Source of the DNA: Rhizobiales bacterium CCH3-A5
GTDB taxonomy: Bacteria; Pseudomonadota; Alphaproteobacteria; Rhizobiales; Beijerinckiaceae
Direction of reading: 5' to 3'
Assembly (NCBI GenBank): GCA_001556025.1
Contig: LSIB01000154.1
Coordinates: 30,264 to 94,263, forward strand
DNA length: 64,000 bases
Shown here: positions 42,562 to 49,795 of the stretch, piece by piece
How the letters are laid out: every line of letters begins with the position of its first letter
Position numbering within the stretch: the stretch's first letter is position 1
Position numbers and translations under genes: made by a program
The notes under the pieces: generated by a model
The model's database searches: none
What the model saw: only the letters and a program-made list of their open reading frames with translations
Told to the model about the DNA's origin: nothing

Positions 42562-44172
42562 CTAGAAGGGCAGAGCCTTGGGCTTCGCCCAGCGATACCA
42601 GAGCGCGATCAGCATCCGCGTCAGCGTCACGGCCGTGATCACGGTCGTCAGGATGCCGAGGATGAAGACGACCGCGAAGCCGCGTACGGGCCCGGACCCC
42701 AGCGAGAACAGCGCCACGGCCGCGATCAGCATGGTGACGTTGGAGTCGATGATGGTGGCGAAGGCCCGCTGGAAGCCCGCCTCCAGCGCCGAGACGAGAC
42801 TTCGGCCCTGATGCGACTCCTCGCGCATGCGCTCGTAGATCAGCACGTTGGAGTCCACCGCCGTGCCGATGGTGAGCACGATGCCGGCGATGCCCGGGAG
42901 GGTCATGGTCGCGCCCAGCACGGACATCAGGCCGAAGATCAGGCAGACATGGACCAGCAACGCGATCGAGGCGATGAAGCCGAAGGTGCCGTAGGTGCCG
43001 ATCATGTAGAGGATCACCAGCACCGTCGCGATCAGGGTCGCGATCTTGCCGGCCTGGATCGAATCCGCGCCGAGGCCAGGGCCGACGGTGCGCTCCTCGA
43101 CGATCGTCATCTTGGCCGGCAGCGCGCCGGCGCGCAGCAGGATGGCAAGGTTGTTGACCGACTCGACGGTGAAATTGCCCGAGATCTGGCCCGAGCCGCC
43201 GGTGATCGGCGACTGGATGACCGGCGAGGAGATCACCCTGTTGTCCAGCACGATGGCGAGCGGGCGGCCGAGATTCTCCGTGGTCGCCTGCCCGAAGCGC
43301 TGCGCGCCGCGGATGTTGAAGCGAAAATTCACGATCGGCTGCGAGGTGCGTGAATCGAAGGCGGGCTGAGCGTCGATCAGGTCCGCGCCCTCGACGATGA
43401 CGCGGCGCTCGACGGGCACCAGCGAGCCGCCGGCATCCTGCGAGGGCAGCATGTCGACATCGCCGCCCTGACTGTCAGCGACCATGCGGAATTCGAGCTT
43501 GGCGGTCTGGCCGAGAATCTCCTTCAGCCGCTGCGGGTCCTGCAGGCCCGGCACCTGGACCAGGATGCGGTCGAGGCCCTGGCGCTGGATGTTGGGCTCG
43601 GTCGTGCCCAGCGCATCGACGCGGCGGCGCAGCACCTCCATCGCCTGCTCGACGGCGCGGCGAACGCGCTCATTGGCGCCGGCCTCGGTGACGTTCATCT
43701 GGACCAGCCCGTCGGGCTGTTCCAGAACCTCGATCGTGGTGTTGCCCGAGGGGCCGAACGCGCCGAGCGTGCCGACCGGCTGGGCGAGCTCACGCAGCTT
43801 GGGCAGGAGCCTCGCCCGATCGGCCGCTTCCGGCACGCGCACCTGCACGCCGCGCGCGGTGACGCCGATGCCGCCCTGGAAGGAGACGCGCTCCTCGCGC
43901 AGTTTCGCGCGCAGATCGTCGCGAAGCAGGATCACCTGGCTGCGCACCAGATCGGCGCGGTCGATCTCCAGCAGCACATGCGAGCCGCCCTGCAGATCCA
44001 AGCCCAGCACGACCGCCTTGGTCGGCAGCAGGAATCTCGGAATCCAGGACGGCGCGCCGCGCTCGATCGCCGTCCGCGTCTCGGGCGAGAGCAGGTTCGG
44101 GAAGGCGAGCCCGCAGCCGAAGAACAGCACGAGAAGGACGACGATGACCTTGCGGGCCTGGAAACGAAGCAT
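42562..44172 (-). CDS. secD: Preprotein translocase subunit SecD
   Basis: A 536-residue partner of SecF. The N-terminal helix is followed by GLDLQGGSHVLLEID, a large periplasmic domain (P1 region to about 330) and five C-terminal helices with PGIAGIVLTIGTAVDSNVLIYERMREE and SLGSGPVRGFAVVFILGILTT. The length matches alphaproteobacterial SecD. It lies 54 bases after yajC. Confidence 0.97.
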   Translation of the reverse strand: MLRFQARKVIVVLLVLFFGCGLAFPNLLSPETRTAIERGAPSWIPRFLLPTKAVVLGLDLQGGSHVLLEIDRADLVRSQVILLRDDLRAKLREERVSFQGGIGVTARGVQVRVPEAADRARLLPKLRELAQPVGTLGAFGPSGNTTIEVLEQPDGLVQMNVTEAGANERVRRAVEQAMEVLRRRVDALGTTEPNIQRQGLDRILVQVPGLQDPQRLKEILGQTAKLEFRMVADSQGGDVDMLPSQDAGGSLVPVERRVIVEGADLIDAQPAFDSRTSQPIVNFRFNIRGAQRFGQATTENLGRPLAIVLDNRVISSPVIQSPITGGSGQISGNFTVESVNNLAILLRAGALPAKMTIVEERTVGPGLGADSIQAGKIATLIATVLVILYMIGTYGTFGFIASIALLVHVCLIFGLMSVLGATMTLPGIAGIVLTIGTAVDSNVLIYERMREESHQGRSLVSALEAGFQRAFATIIDSNVTMLIAAVALFSLGSGPVRGFAVVFILGILTTVITAVTLTRMLIALWYRWAKPKALPF

Positions 44173-44226
44173 TGGCGGGAACAGCCTTGATTTACAGCGC
44201 GCCGGCCCGTTTCCGGGCCGGGACGA

Positions 44227-44553
44227 TCATGCGGTCTTGACGGGCTCGCCCTTGGCGCGAACGTCCGTGATCATGCCCTTGACGAGCTTGACCTTCACGC
44301 CTTCGGCGATCTCGGCCTCGAGCTCGGCGTCGTCGGAGACCTTGGTCACCTTGGCGATGATGCCGCCGGCGGTGACCACCGTGTCGCCGCGCCGGACGTT
44401 CTTGATCATCTCCTGATGCGCCTTCACGCGCTTCTGTTGCGGGCGGATGATCAGGAACCACATGATCACGAAGATCAGCACGAAGGGGACCAGCGACATC
44501 AGGACGTCGGTGGAGCCGCCGCCGGCGCCTTGGGCAAAAGCAGGGGTGATCAC
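44227..44553 (-). CDS. yajC: Preprotein translocase subunit YajC
   Basis: A 108-residue single-pass membrane protein associated with SecDF. The hydrophobic segment VLMSLVPFVLIFVIMWFLIIRPQQKR at about 17-42 and the conserved RPQQKRVKAHQEMIKNVRRGDTVVTAGGI continuation identify it. The start is GTG 44553 after an AAGGAG site. It heads the leftward run and is divergent from the DUF815 gene with about 270 bases of shared upstream region. Confidence 0.96.
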   Translation of the reverse strand: MITPAFAQGAGGGSTDVLMSLVPFVLIFVIMWFLIIRPQQKRVKAHQEMIKNVRRGDTVVTAGGIIAKVTKVSDDAELEAEIAEGVKVKLVKGMITDVRAKGEPVKTA

Positions 44554-44821
44554 GCAAAGGCTCCTTGGTGTCGATGGCGCGAGGGGCCACCGGCCGCGTC
44601 GGCGGCGAAATGCTGGTCAGCTGTCAAAATCGCGCGGACTATAGCCACGGACCGCGCGAAATCAATCTGAAGCAGCCGGTCTTTCGGCCGCGCCTCTCAC
44701 CTATGGGCTTGCCATCATTCGCGCAATGGCCTTGCGCTTTGCGCGCAGGTGCAGTTTACCCGTCGGCGGAACCGTACTGTCGGGTACGGCATGCGACGCT
44801 CTCGCCAAAGGCGCTTTCACG

Positions 44822-45709
44822 ATGACCGATTCGGCCTCAGACCAGACGCTCGCGACCCTGCTGCGCATCGCATCCGCGCTGGAGCGGCTCGCGCCCCCTG
44901 CGCGCAAGGCCGCCGACCTCACCGCCGCCGACGCCTTCGTCTGGCATCCGGCCGGGGCGGAGCTTGCGCCCGTCGCGAAAGTCAACCGCGTGGCGCTCTC
45001 GCTATTGCGCGGCGTCGACCGCGTCCGCGACACGCTGGCGGAGAACACCGAGCGTTTCGCGCGCGGCCTGCCCGCCAACAACGTGCTGCTCTGGGGGGCG
45101 CGCGGCATGGGCAAGTCGTCGCTTGTGAAATCGGTCCATGCCGACACCAACGCGCGGCTGGCTGTGCAGGGTTCGAGGATTTTGCCGCTCAAGCTGATCG
45201 AGATCCACCGCGAGGATATCGAAAGCCTGCCCAGCCTGATGGGACTGCTGCGGCCGGACCCGCACCGCGCCATCGTGTTCTGCGACGATCTCTCCTTCGA
45301 CGGGCAGGACACCTCCTACAAGTCGCTGAAGGCGGCGCTCGACGGTGGCGTCGAGGGCCGGCCCGACAATGTCGTGTTCTACGCGACCTCGAACCGCCGC
45401 CATCTGCTGCCGCGCGAGATGATGGAGAACGAGCGCTCGACCGCGATCAATCCCGGCGAGGCCGTGGAGGAAAAGGTCTCGCTGTCGGACAGGTTCGGGC
45501 TCTGGCTCGGCTTCCACAAATGCAGCCAGGACGAGTATCTGGCGATGATCGACGGCTATGTCGGCAATTTCGGGCTGTCGATCGAACCCGAGACGCTGCG
45601 GCAGGAGGCGCTGGAATGGGCGACGACGCGCGGCTCGCGCTCGGGCCGCACAGCGTGGCAGTACATTCAGGACCTTGCTGGGCGGCTGGGGACGCGGCTG
45701 GAGGGGTAA
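44822..45709 (+). CDS. DUF815 AAA-type ATPase
   Basis: A 295-residue P-loop ATPase of the DUF815 family. Walker A GARGMGKSSLVKS lies at about 98-110; Walker B-like IVFCDDLSFDG follows, then the sensor-like NVVFYATSNRRHL, and a C-terminal lid (FGLWLGFHKCSQDEYLAMIDGYV). The family has no defined role; it is suspected of a chaperone or motor function. ATG 44822 is preferred over an in-frame upstream ATG. It is followed by a palindromic repeat. Confidence 0.9.
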   Translation: MTDSASDQTLATLLRIASALERLAPPARKAADLTAADAFVWHPAGAELAPVAKVNRVALSLLRGVDRVRDTLAENTERFARGLPANNVLLWGARGMGKSSLVKSVHADTNARLAVQGSRILPLKLIEIHREDIESLPSLMGLLRPDPHRAIVFCDDLSFDGQDTSYKSLKAALDGGVEGRPDNVVFYATSNRRHLLPREMMENERSTAINPGEAVEEKVSLSDRFGLWLGFHKCSQDEYLAMIDGYVGNFGLSIEPETLRQEALEWATTRGSRSGRTAWQYIQDLAGRLGTRLEG

Positions 45710-45722
45710 AGGTCAGCCTTCC

Positions 45723-45805
45723 GCCGTCATTGCAAGCGCAGCGAAGCAATCCAGCGGCTCCCTCTACGCCCTCCTGGATTGCTTCGCTGCGCCCGCAATG
45801 ACGGC
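45723..45805. repeat. Palindromic repeat, family 3 (GTCATTGC...AGCGAAGCAATCCAG type)
   Basis: Outer arms GCCGTCATTGC / GCAATGACGGC and inner arms GCAGCGAAGCAATCCAG / CTGGATTGCTTCGCTGC are inverted around a short core. A second copy is at 53496-53576. It occupies the gap between two convergent genes and may stop transcription from both sides. Confidence 0.88.
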
Positions 45806-45823
45806 GATGTCGCTGCGGCACGC

Positions 45824-46600
45824 TCACGCCAGCATGCGCGTGTCCCCGCAGACGGAGAACTCCTGACCCGAGATCGTCTTCGCGAAGGGCGAGGCCAGGA
45901 AGACGATCTGCTTTGCGATGTCAGCGGGATCGACGAACTGCTTGATCGAGACGCCGGCGAACAGCCGCTCCGTCATCTCCTCATGCGAGACATTGAAGCT
46001 GCGGGCCTTGTTGGCGATGACGCTCTGGATGCGCGGCCCCTCGACCAGTCCGGGGCAGATCGCGTTGGCGCGGATTCCGAACTCGCCGAGCTCGGCCGAG
46101 AGCGCCTTGGTGAACCCGATCACGCCCCATTTCGCCGCTGCATAGGGCGAGCGCAGCGGGAAGCCGTGCTTTCCCGCCTGGCTCGACAGGTTGACGATCG
46201 AGGCGTTCTTCGACTGCTTGAGATGCTGGACCGCGAGCCGCGTGCAGTTGAACTGCCCGGTCAGGTCGACGGCGACGCATGTGTCCCAGTCGGCCGGATC
46301 GATCTCGTCGACGCGGCCGGTCGGCCCGGCGATGCCGGCATTGTTGACCAGGCAGTCGAGCCCGCCGAGCGCCGCCAACGCATCACCCATCAACTGCGCC
46401 ACCGCCTCGCGGTCGGAGACGTCGCAGACCGACTGCGTCATGGCCGGATCGCTTTTGGCCATCTCGGCGAGCGCCGCCGTGTCGACGTCGCAGATATGGA
46501 CCTTCGCCCCCTCCGCCGCGAAGGCGCGCGCCGTGGCGCGGCCGATGCCGTTCGCGCCGGCCGTGACCAGCACGCGCAGGCCCTTGATCTGAAGGTCCAT
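45824..46600 (-). CDS. Short-chain dehydrogenase/reductase
   Basis: A 258-residue SDR. The cofactor motif is the variant TAGANGIGRATA at about 13-24 (TAG rather than TGG), with CDVDT after strand 2 favouring NAD, NNAG, then SSQAG and YAAAKWG giving the catalytic Ser, Tyr and Lys. The C-terminal GQEFSVCGDTRM is typical of 3-hydroxyacyl or polyol dehydrogenases. It lies 20 bases after the GntR regulator gene on the same strand, forming a small operon divergent from the branched-chain-type transporter, so the transported compound may be its substrate or precursor. Confidence 0.92.
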   Translation of the reverse strand: MDLQIKGLRVLVTAGANGIGRATARAFAAEGAKVHICDVDTAALAEMAKSDPAMTQSVCDVSDREAVAQLMGDALAALGGLDCLVNNAGIAGPTGRVDEIDPADWDTCVAVDLTGQFNCTRLAVQHLKQSKNASIVNLSSQAGKHGFPLRSPYAAAKWGVIGFTKALSAELGEFGIRANAICPGLVEGPRIQSVIANKARSFNVSHEEMTERLFAGVSIKQFVDPADIAKQIVFLASPFAKTISGQEFSVCGDTRMLA

Positions 46601-46620
46601 CGTCTCTCTCCCGATTTCGC

Positions 46621-47385
46621 TTATTCGGCCAGACGGCCGGTGCTTTCGATATGGGCTGCGGCCGCCCTGATGTCGCTTTCCAGCGCCGCCCGCGCGGCGG
46701 CCGGATCGCGCCGACGCATGGCGTCGAGCAGCGCCGCATGGGCCTGCACGGCGTTGCCGCCCTTCAGCCGGATCGGCTCATGGCGCATGTCGATGTTGAG
46801 GATCGGCCCGGCCTTGAGCCAGAGCCGCTCGATCATCTCGACCAGAGCCGGCATGCTGGCGGCCTCGTAGATGGCGAAATGCAGGTCACGATTGGCCGCG
46901 ACGCCGTCGGCGCTGCGCGGCGGATCGGCGTTCGCGGCCTCGGCGAAGATCGCTTCGTGCATGGCGACGCTGGCGATCTGCTCGTTGCTCGCCATGCGCG
47001 CCGCCTCCTCCGCCGCGAAGCCCTCGACAACGAGACGCAGGCGCGTCAGTTCGCGAAACTGCTCCAGCGTCAGCACCGGCACCCGCACCGCCCGCCCCGG
47101 CAGCACCTCCAGCGCCTTGTCGGCGGCGAGCCGGCTCACCGCCTCGCGCACCGGCATCATCGAGACGCCGAGCGCTTCCGCGACACGGCGCAACGAGAGC
47201 TTTTCGCCCGGCGCGAGGCGCCCTGCGACCAGCAGCGACCGCAATTCGGCGGTGACGCGCTCGCCCAGCGTCTCGCGCGCCAGCAGGCCGACATCGTCGA
47301 GCGCCGAGGGGTCGCGCAGTCCGGTCTCGCGGGCGATTCCGGCCGTGCGGGACGGCGTCGGCAGGGGCTGGACACGGGCGATCAT
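46621..47385 (-). CDS. GntR-family regulator, FCD type
   Basis: A 254-residue repressor with an N-terminal winged helix (about 40-105; LRRVAEALGVSMMPVREAVSRL) and a C-terminal FCD ligand-binding domain (about 115-240; conserved HFAIYEAA metal-binding region and HAALLDAM). FCD regulators respond to small organic acids. ATG 47385 is chosen: a GTG at 47409 is in frame but lies within the putative operator. The gene heads an operon with the downstream SDR and is divergent from the transporter genes, which it probably controls together with itself. Confidence 0.92.
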   Translation of the reverse strand: MIARVQPLPTPSRTAGIARETGLRDPSALDDVGLLARETLGERVTAELRSLLVAGRLAPGEKLSLRRVAEALGVSMMPVREAVSRLAADKALEVLPGRAVRVPVLTLEQFRELTRLRLVVEGFAAEEAARMASNEQIASVAMHEAIFAEAANADPPRSADGVAANRDLHFAIYEAASMPALVEMIERLWLKAGPILNIDMRHEPIRLKGGNAVQAHAALLDAMRRRDPAAARAALESDIRAAAAHIESTGRLAE

Positions 47386-47400
47386 GTCTGCCAACCTAAC

Positions 47401-47416
47401 TGTGATCACAGATCAC
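47401..47416. promoter_or_regulatory. Candidate operator of the GntR regulator
   Basis: The perfect palindrome TGTGATCACA (47401-47410) is followed by a repeated half-site GATCAC (47411-47416). It sits between the divergent regulator and transporter genes, 16 bases from the regulator start. Palindromes of GT(N)AC type are the usual targets of FCD-type GntR proteins. Confidence 0.5.
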
Positions 47417-47490
47417 GACAAGCGGCAACAGACCGCTGCGCAAGACCAGCCGACGCCACAGGCGCGGCGCACCGTTCTGGGAGGAACGTC

Positions 47491-48753
47491 ATGTCAGAGA
47501 TCATCAAGCCGACCCGCATGTCGCGTCGCCAGGCCCTGGCCGGCCTCGGCGCAGGCGCCGCCACCGGGCTGATCGCCAGCCCCTCGCTGATCCTGGCGCA
47601 GACGCCGGACGCGATCCGCTTCGGGCATCTGACGCCGCGCACCGGCTTTCTCGGGCCGCTCGGCGAGTTCGCCGTGATGGCGGTCGATCTTGCGGTCGAG
47701 GAGATCAATGCGGCCGGCGGCATCATGGGCCGCAAGCTCGAGGTGCTGAAGGAGGATTCGGTCAATCCGCAGACGGCTTCGACCAAGGCCGAGCGCATGG
47801 TCGAGCGCGACAAGGTCGCCTGCCTGCTCGGCGAGATCTCGTCGGCCTCGTGCCTCACGATCGCGCAGGTCGCGAACCGCACCAAGACGTTGTTCGTCAA
47901 CACCGGCGGCAATTCCGACGCGCTGCGCGGGGAGAGCTGCAACAAATACATGTTCCACATCGAGAGCCAGAACTCGATGTATGTGAAGAGCTGCGGCCGC
48001 TCGCTGATGGCGCAGGGTCTGGTCAAGGGCAAGAAATGGTTCTCGCTGACGGCCGACTACGCCTTCGGCCATGATCTGCTCAAGGTCGCCAAGCGCTTCA
48101 TGGAGGCCAATGGCGGCCAGTTCGCCGCCGACAAACTGGTGCCGACCGACGCGACCGACTTCTCCGCTTTGCTGCTGGAGATCAGGGCGGCAAAGCCCGA
48201 CCTCGTGATCTCGAACCTCGCCGGCAACCAGATCACCAATTTCCTGAAGCAGTATTCCGAGTTCGGCCTGACCTTCCCGGTCGCGGGCTTCGGCTTCGAC
48301 ACGGCGCTCGCCTGGGCCGCAGGCAAAGACAATTTCGGCGGCGTCTGGCCGGTGGTCTGGCACCATCTGATCGACACGCCGAACACGAAAAAATTCGTCG
48401 CCGCCTTCACCAAGAAATACGGCAAGCCGCCGGAGAACCAGGCCTGGGGCGACTACAACATCGTCAAGATCATGGCCCAGTCGATGAACGAGCTGAAGTC
48501 GACCGACACGGCCAAGATCATGGAGCACTGGGAGAAGGGCGCGAAATTCGACGTGATGAAGACGCGCGAAGGCTATTTCCGCGCCTCCGACCACCAGTTC
48601 ATGCATGAGATGTACACCGTCACCGCCCTGCCGGCGGCGCAGGTCAAGAACCCCTACGACCTGTTCACCTCGTCGGCCCCCGTGCCGGGGCCAGGCGAAA
48701 GCCTGGAGGTGATCGCCACCACCGGCGACGAGGCGGTGTGCAAGATGGCTTGA
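47491..48753 (+). CDS. Branched-chain/urea-type ABC transporter substrate-binding protein
   Basis: A 420-residue periplasmic binding protein of the LivK/UrtA class. A twin-arginine signal (SRRQALAGLGAGAATGLIA) at residues 11-35 suggests Tat export. The mature part starts QTPDAIRFGHLTPRTGFLGPLG, and the type I fold segments GGIMGRKLEVLKEDSVNPQTA and GEISSASCLTIAQVA are typical. A strong GGGAGGA site precedes the ATG. It begins the transporter genes (permease, then the M-G-F fusion), separated from them by a palindromic repeat. The ligand is unknown; the downstream genes suggest a 3-hydroxy or keto acid. Confidence 0.92.
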   Translation: MSEIIKPTRMSRRQALAGLGAGAATGLIASPSLILAQTPDAIRFGHLTPRTGFLGPLGEFAVMAVDLAVEEINAAGGIMGRKLEVLKEDSVNPQTASTKAERMVERDKVACLLGEISSASCLTIAQVANRTKTLFVNTGGNSDALRGESCNKYMFHIESQNSMYVKSCGRSLMAQGLVKGKKWFSLTADYAFGHDLLKVAKRFMEANGGQFAADKLVPTDATDFSALLLEIRAAKPDLVISNLAGNQITNFLKQYSEFGLTFPVAGFGFDTALAWAAGKDNFGGVWPVVWHHLIDTPNTKKFVAAFTKKYGKPPENQAWGDYNIVKIMAQSMNELKSTDTAKIMEHWEKGAKFDVMKTREGYFRASDHQFMHEMYTVTALPAAQVKNPYDLFTSSAPVPGPGESLEVIATTGDEAVCKMA

Positions 48754-48781
48754 GGGTTTCGGGAGGTTTGAACCACCCTCT

Positions 48782-48875
48782 CCGTCATGGTCGGGCTTGT
48801 CCCGACCATCCACGTCTTCGCTCGTTTCGCGCTACGCCAAGACGTGGATGCTCGGCACAAGGCCGAGCATGACGG
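48782..48875. repeat. Palindromic repeat, family 2, between binding protein and permease genes
   Basis: Same design as 39135-39230: a hairpin CCGTCATGGTCGGGCTTG with TCCCGACCAT, then ACGTGGATGCTCGGCACAAG with CCGAGCATGACGG. It lies inside the presumed operon, where such hairpins often protect the upstream mRNA and so raise the binding protein over the permease. Confidence 0.88.
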
Positions 48876-48914
48876 CGTGCTTCATCATATTGTAGTCAAA
48901 CCGAGAAACGCCTC

Positions 48915-49790
48915 TTGCTCACCCTCTTTATCCAGCAGGTGCTGAACGGACTGCTCGACGGGGTCTACTACCTCCTGATCGCGCTCGGCCTGTCGCTGAT
49001 CTTCTCGCTCGGCGGCATCGTCAACCTGGCGCACGGGGCGTTCTACGCGATCGGGGCCTATCTCACGATCGTGCTCGCACCCCATATCGGTTTTGGCGGC
49101 GCGATGATCGCCTCGCCGGTGCTGGTCGCGCTGATCGGCATCGTCGTCGAGCGGACGTTGTTCCAGCGCTTCTACCGCTCCGACCCGATCCTCTCGCTGC
49201 TGCTGACCTTCGGCCTCGCCATGGTGGCCGAGCAGGCCCTGCGCATGATTTTCGGCGCGCCGCCGCTCTCCTTCTCGATCCCGCCCGCTCTGCGCGGCCA
49301 GATCTTCGTCGGCGACTTCATCTATTCGCGCTACCGGGCGATGCTGCTGCTGGTCGCGGCCGGATGCGTCATCGGCCTCTGGTTCCTGCTCCAGCGCACC
49401 GCCTTCGGCCGCGTCGTGCGCGCCGGCGTGCAGAACCCCGACATGGTCGGCGCACTCGGCATCTCGCTGCAGCCCTACATGGTCACGGTCGCGGCCATCG
49501 GCATCGGGCTTGCGGGGCTCGCCGGCGTGCTGCTCGCGCCGATCTATTCGATCCATCCGGCGATGGGGCAGGAGATCATCACGCCGGCCTTCGTCGTCGT
49601 GGTCATCGGGGGCCTGGGCTCGTTCTGGGGCGTGGTCGTGGCGGCGCTGATGGTCGGGCTCGTCAAGGGCGTCACCATCGGGCTCGGCTATACGCAGTGG
49701 TCGACCGCCGTGATCTATTTGATGATGCTGCTCGTGCTGCTGTTCCGCCCGCGCGGGCTGTTCGGCGAACGCATCCAGCGGTTCGAGTGA
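48915..49790 (+). CDS. Branched-chain-type ABC transporter permease (LivH family)
   Basis: A 291-residue inner-membrane permease with about eight hydrophobic segments. The start segment QQVLNGLLDGVYYLLIALGLSLIFSLGGIVNLAHGAFYAIGAYL is the LivH signature, and the EAA-like GRVVRAGVQNPDMVGALGI loop contacts the ATPases. The only available start is TTG 48915 with a weak GAGAAA site; no ATG lies upstream before the repeat. The stop is 5 bases before the ATG of the fused partner gene. Confidence 0.93.
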   Translation: MLTLFIQQVLNGLLDGVYYLLIALGLSLIFSLGGIVNLAHGAFYAIGAYLTIVLAPHIGFGGAMIASPVLVALIGIVVERTLFQRFYRSDPILSLLLTFGLAMVAEQALRMIFGAPPLSFSIPPALRGQIFVGDFIYSRYRAMLLLVAAGCVIGLWFLLQRTAFGRVVRAGVQNPDMVGALGISLQPYMVTVAAIGIGLAGLAGVLLAPIYSIHPAMGQEIITPAFVVVVIGGLGSFWGVVVAALMVGLVKGVTIGLGYTQWSTAVIYLMMLLVLLFRPRGLFGERIQRFE

Positions 49791-49795
49791 GCGCC

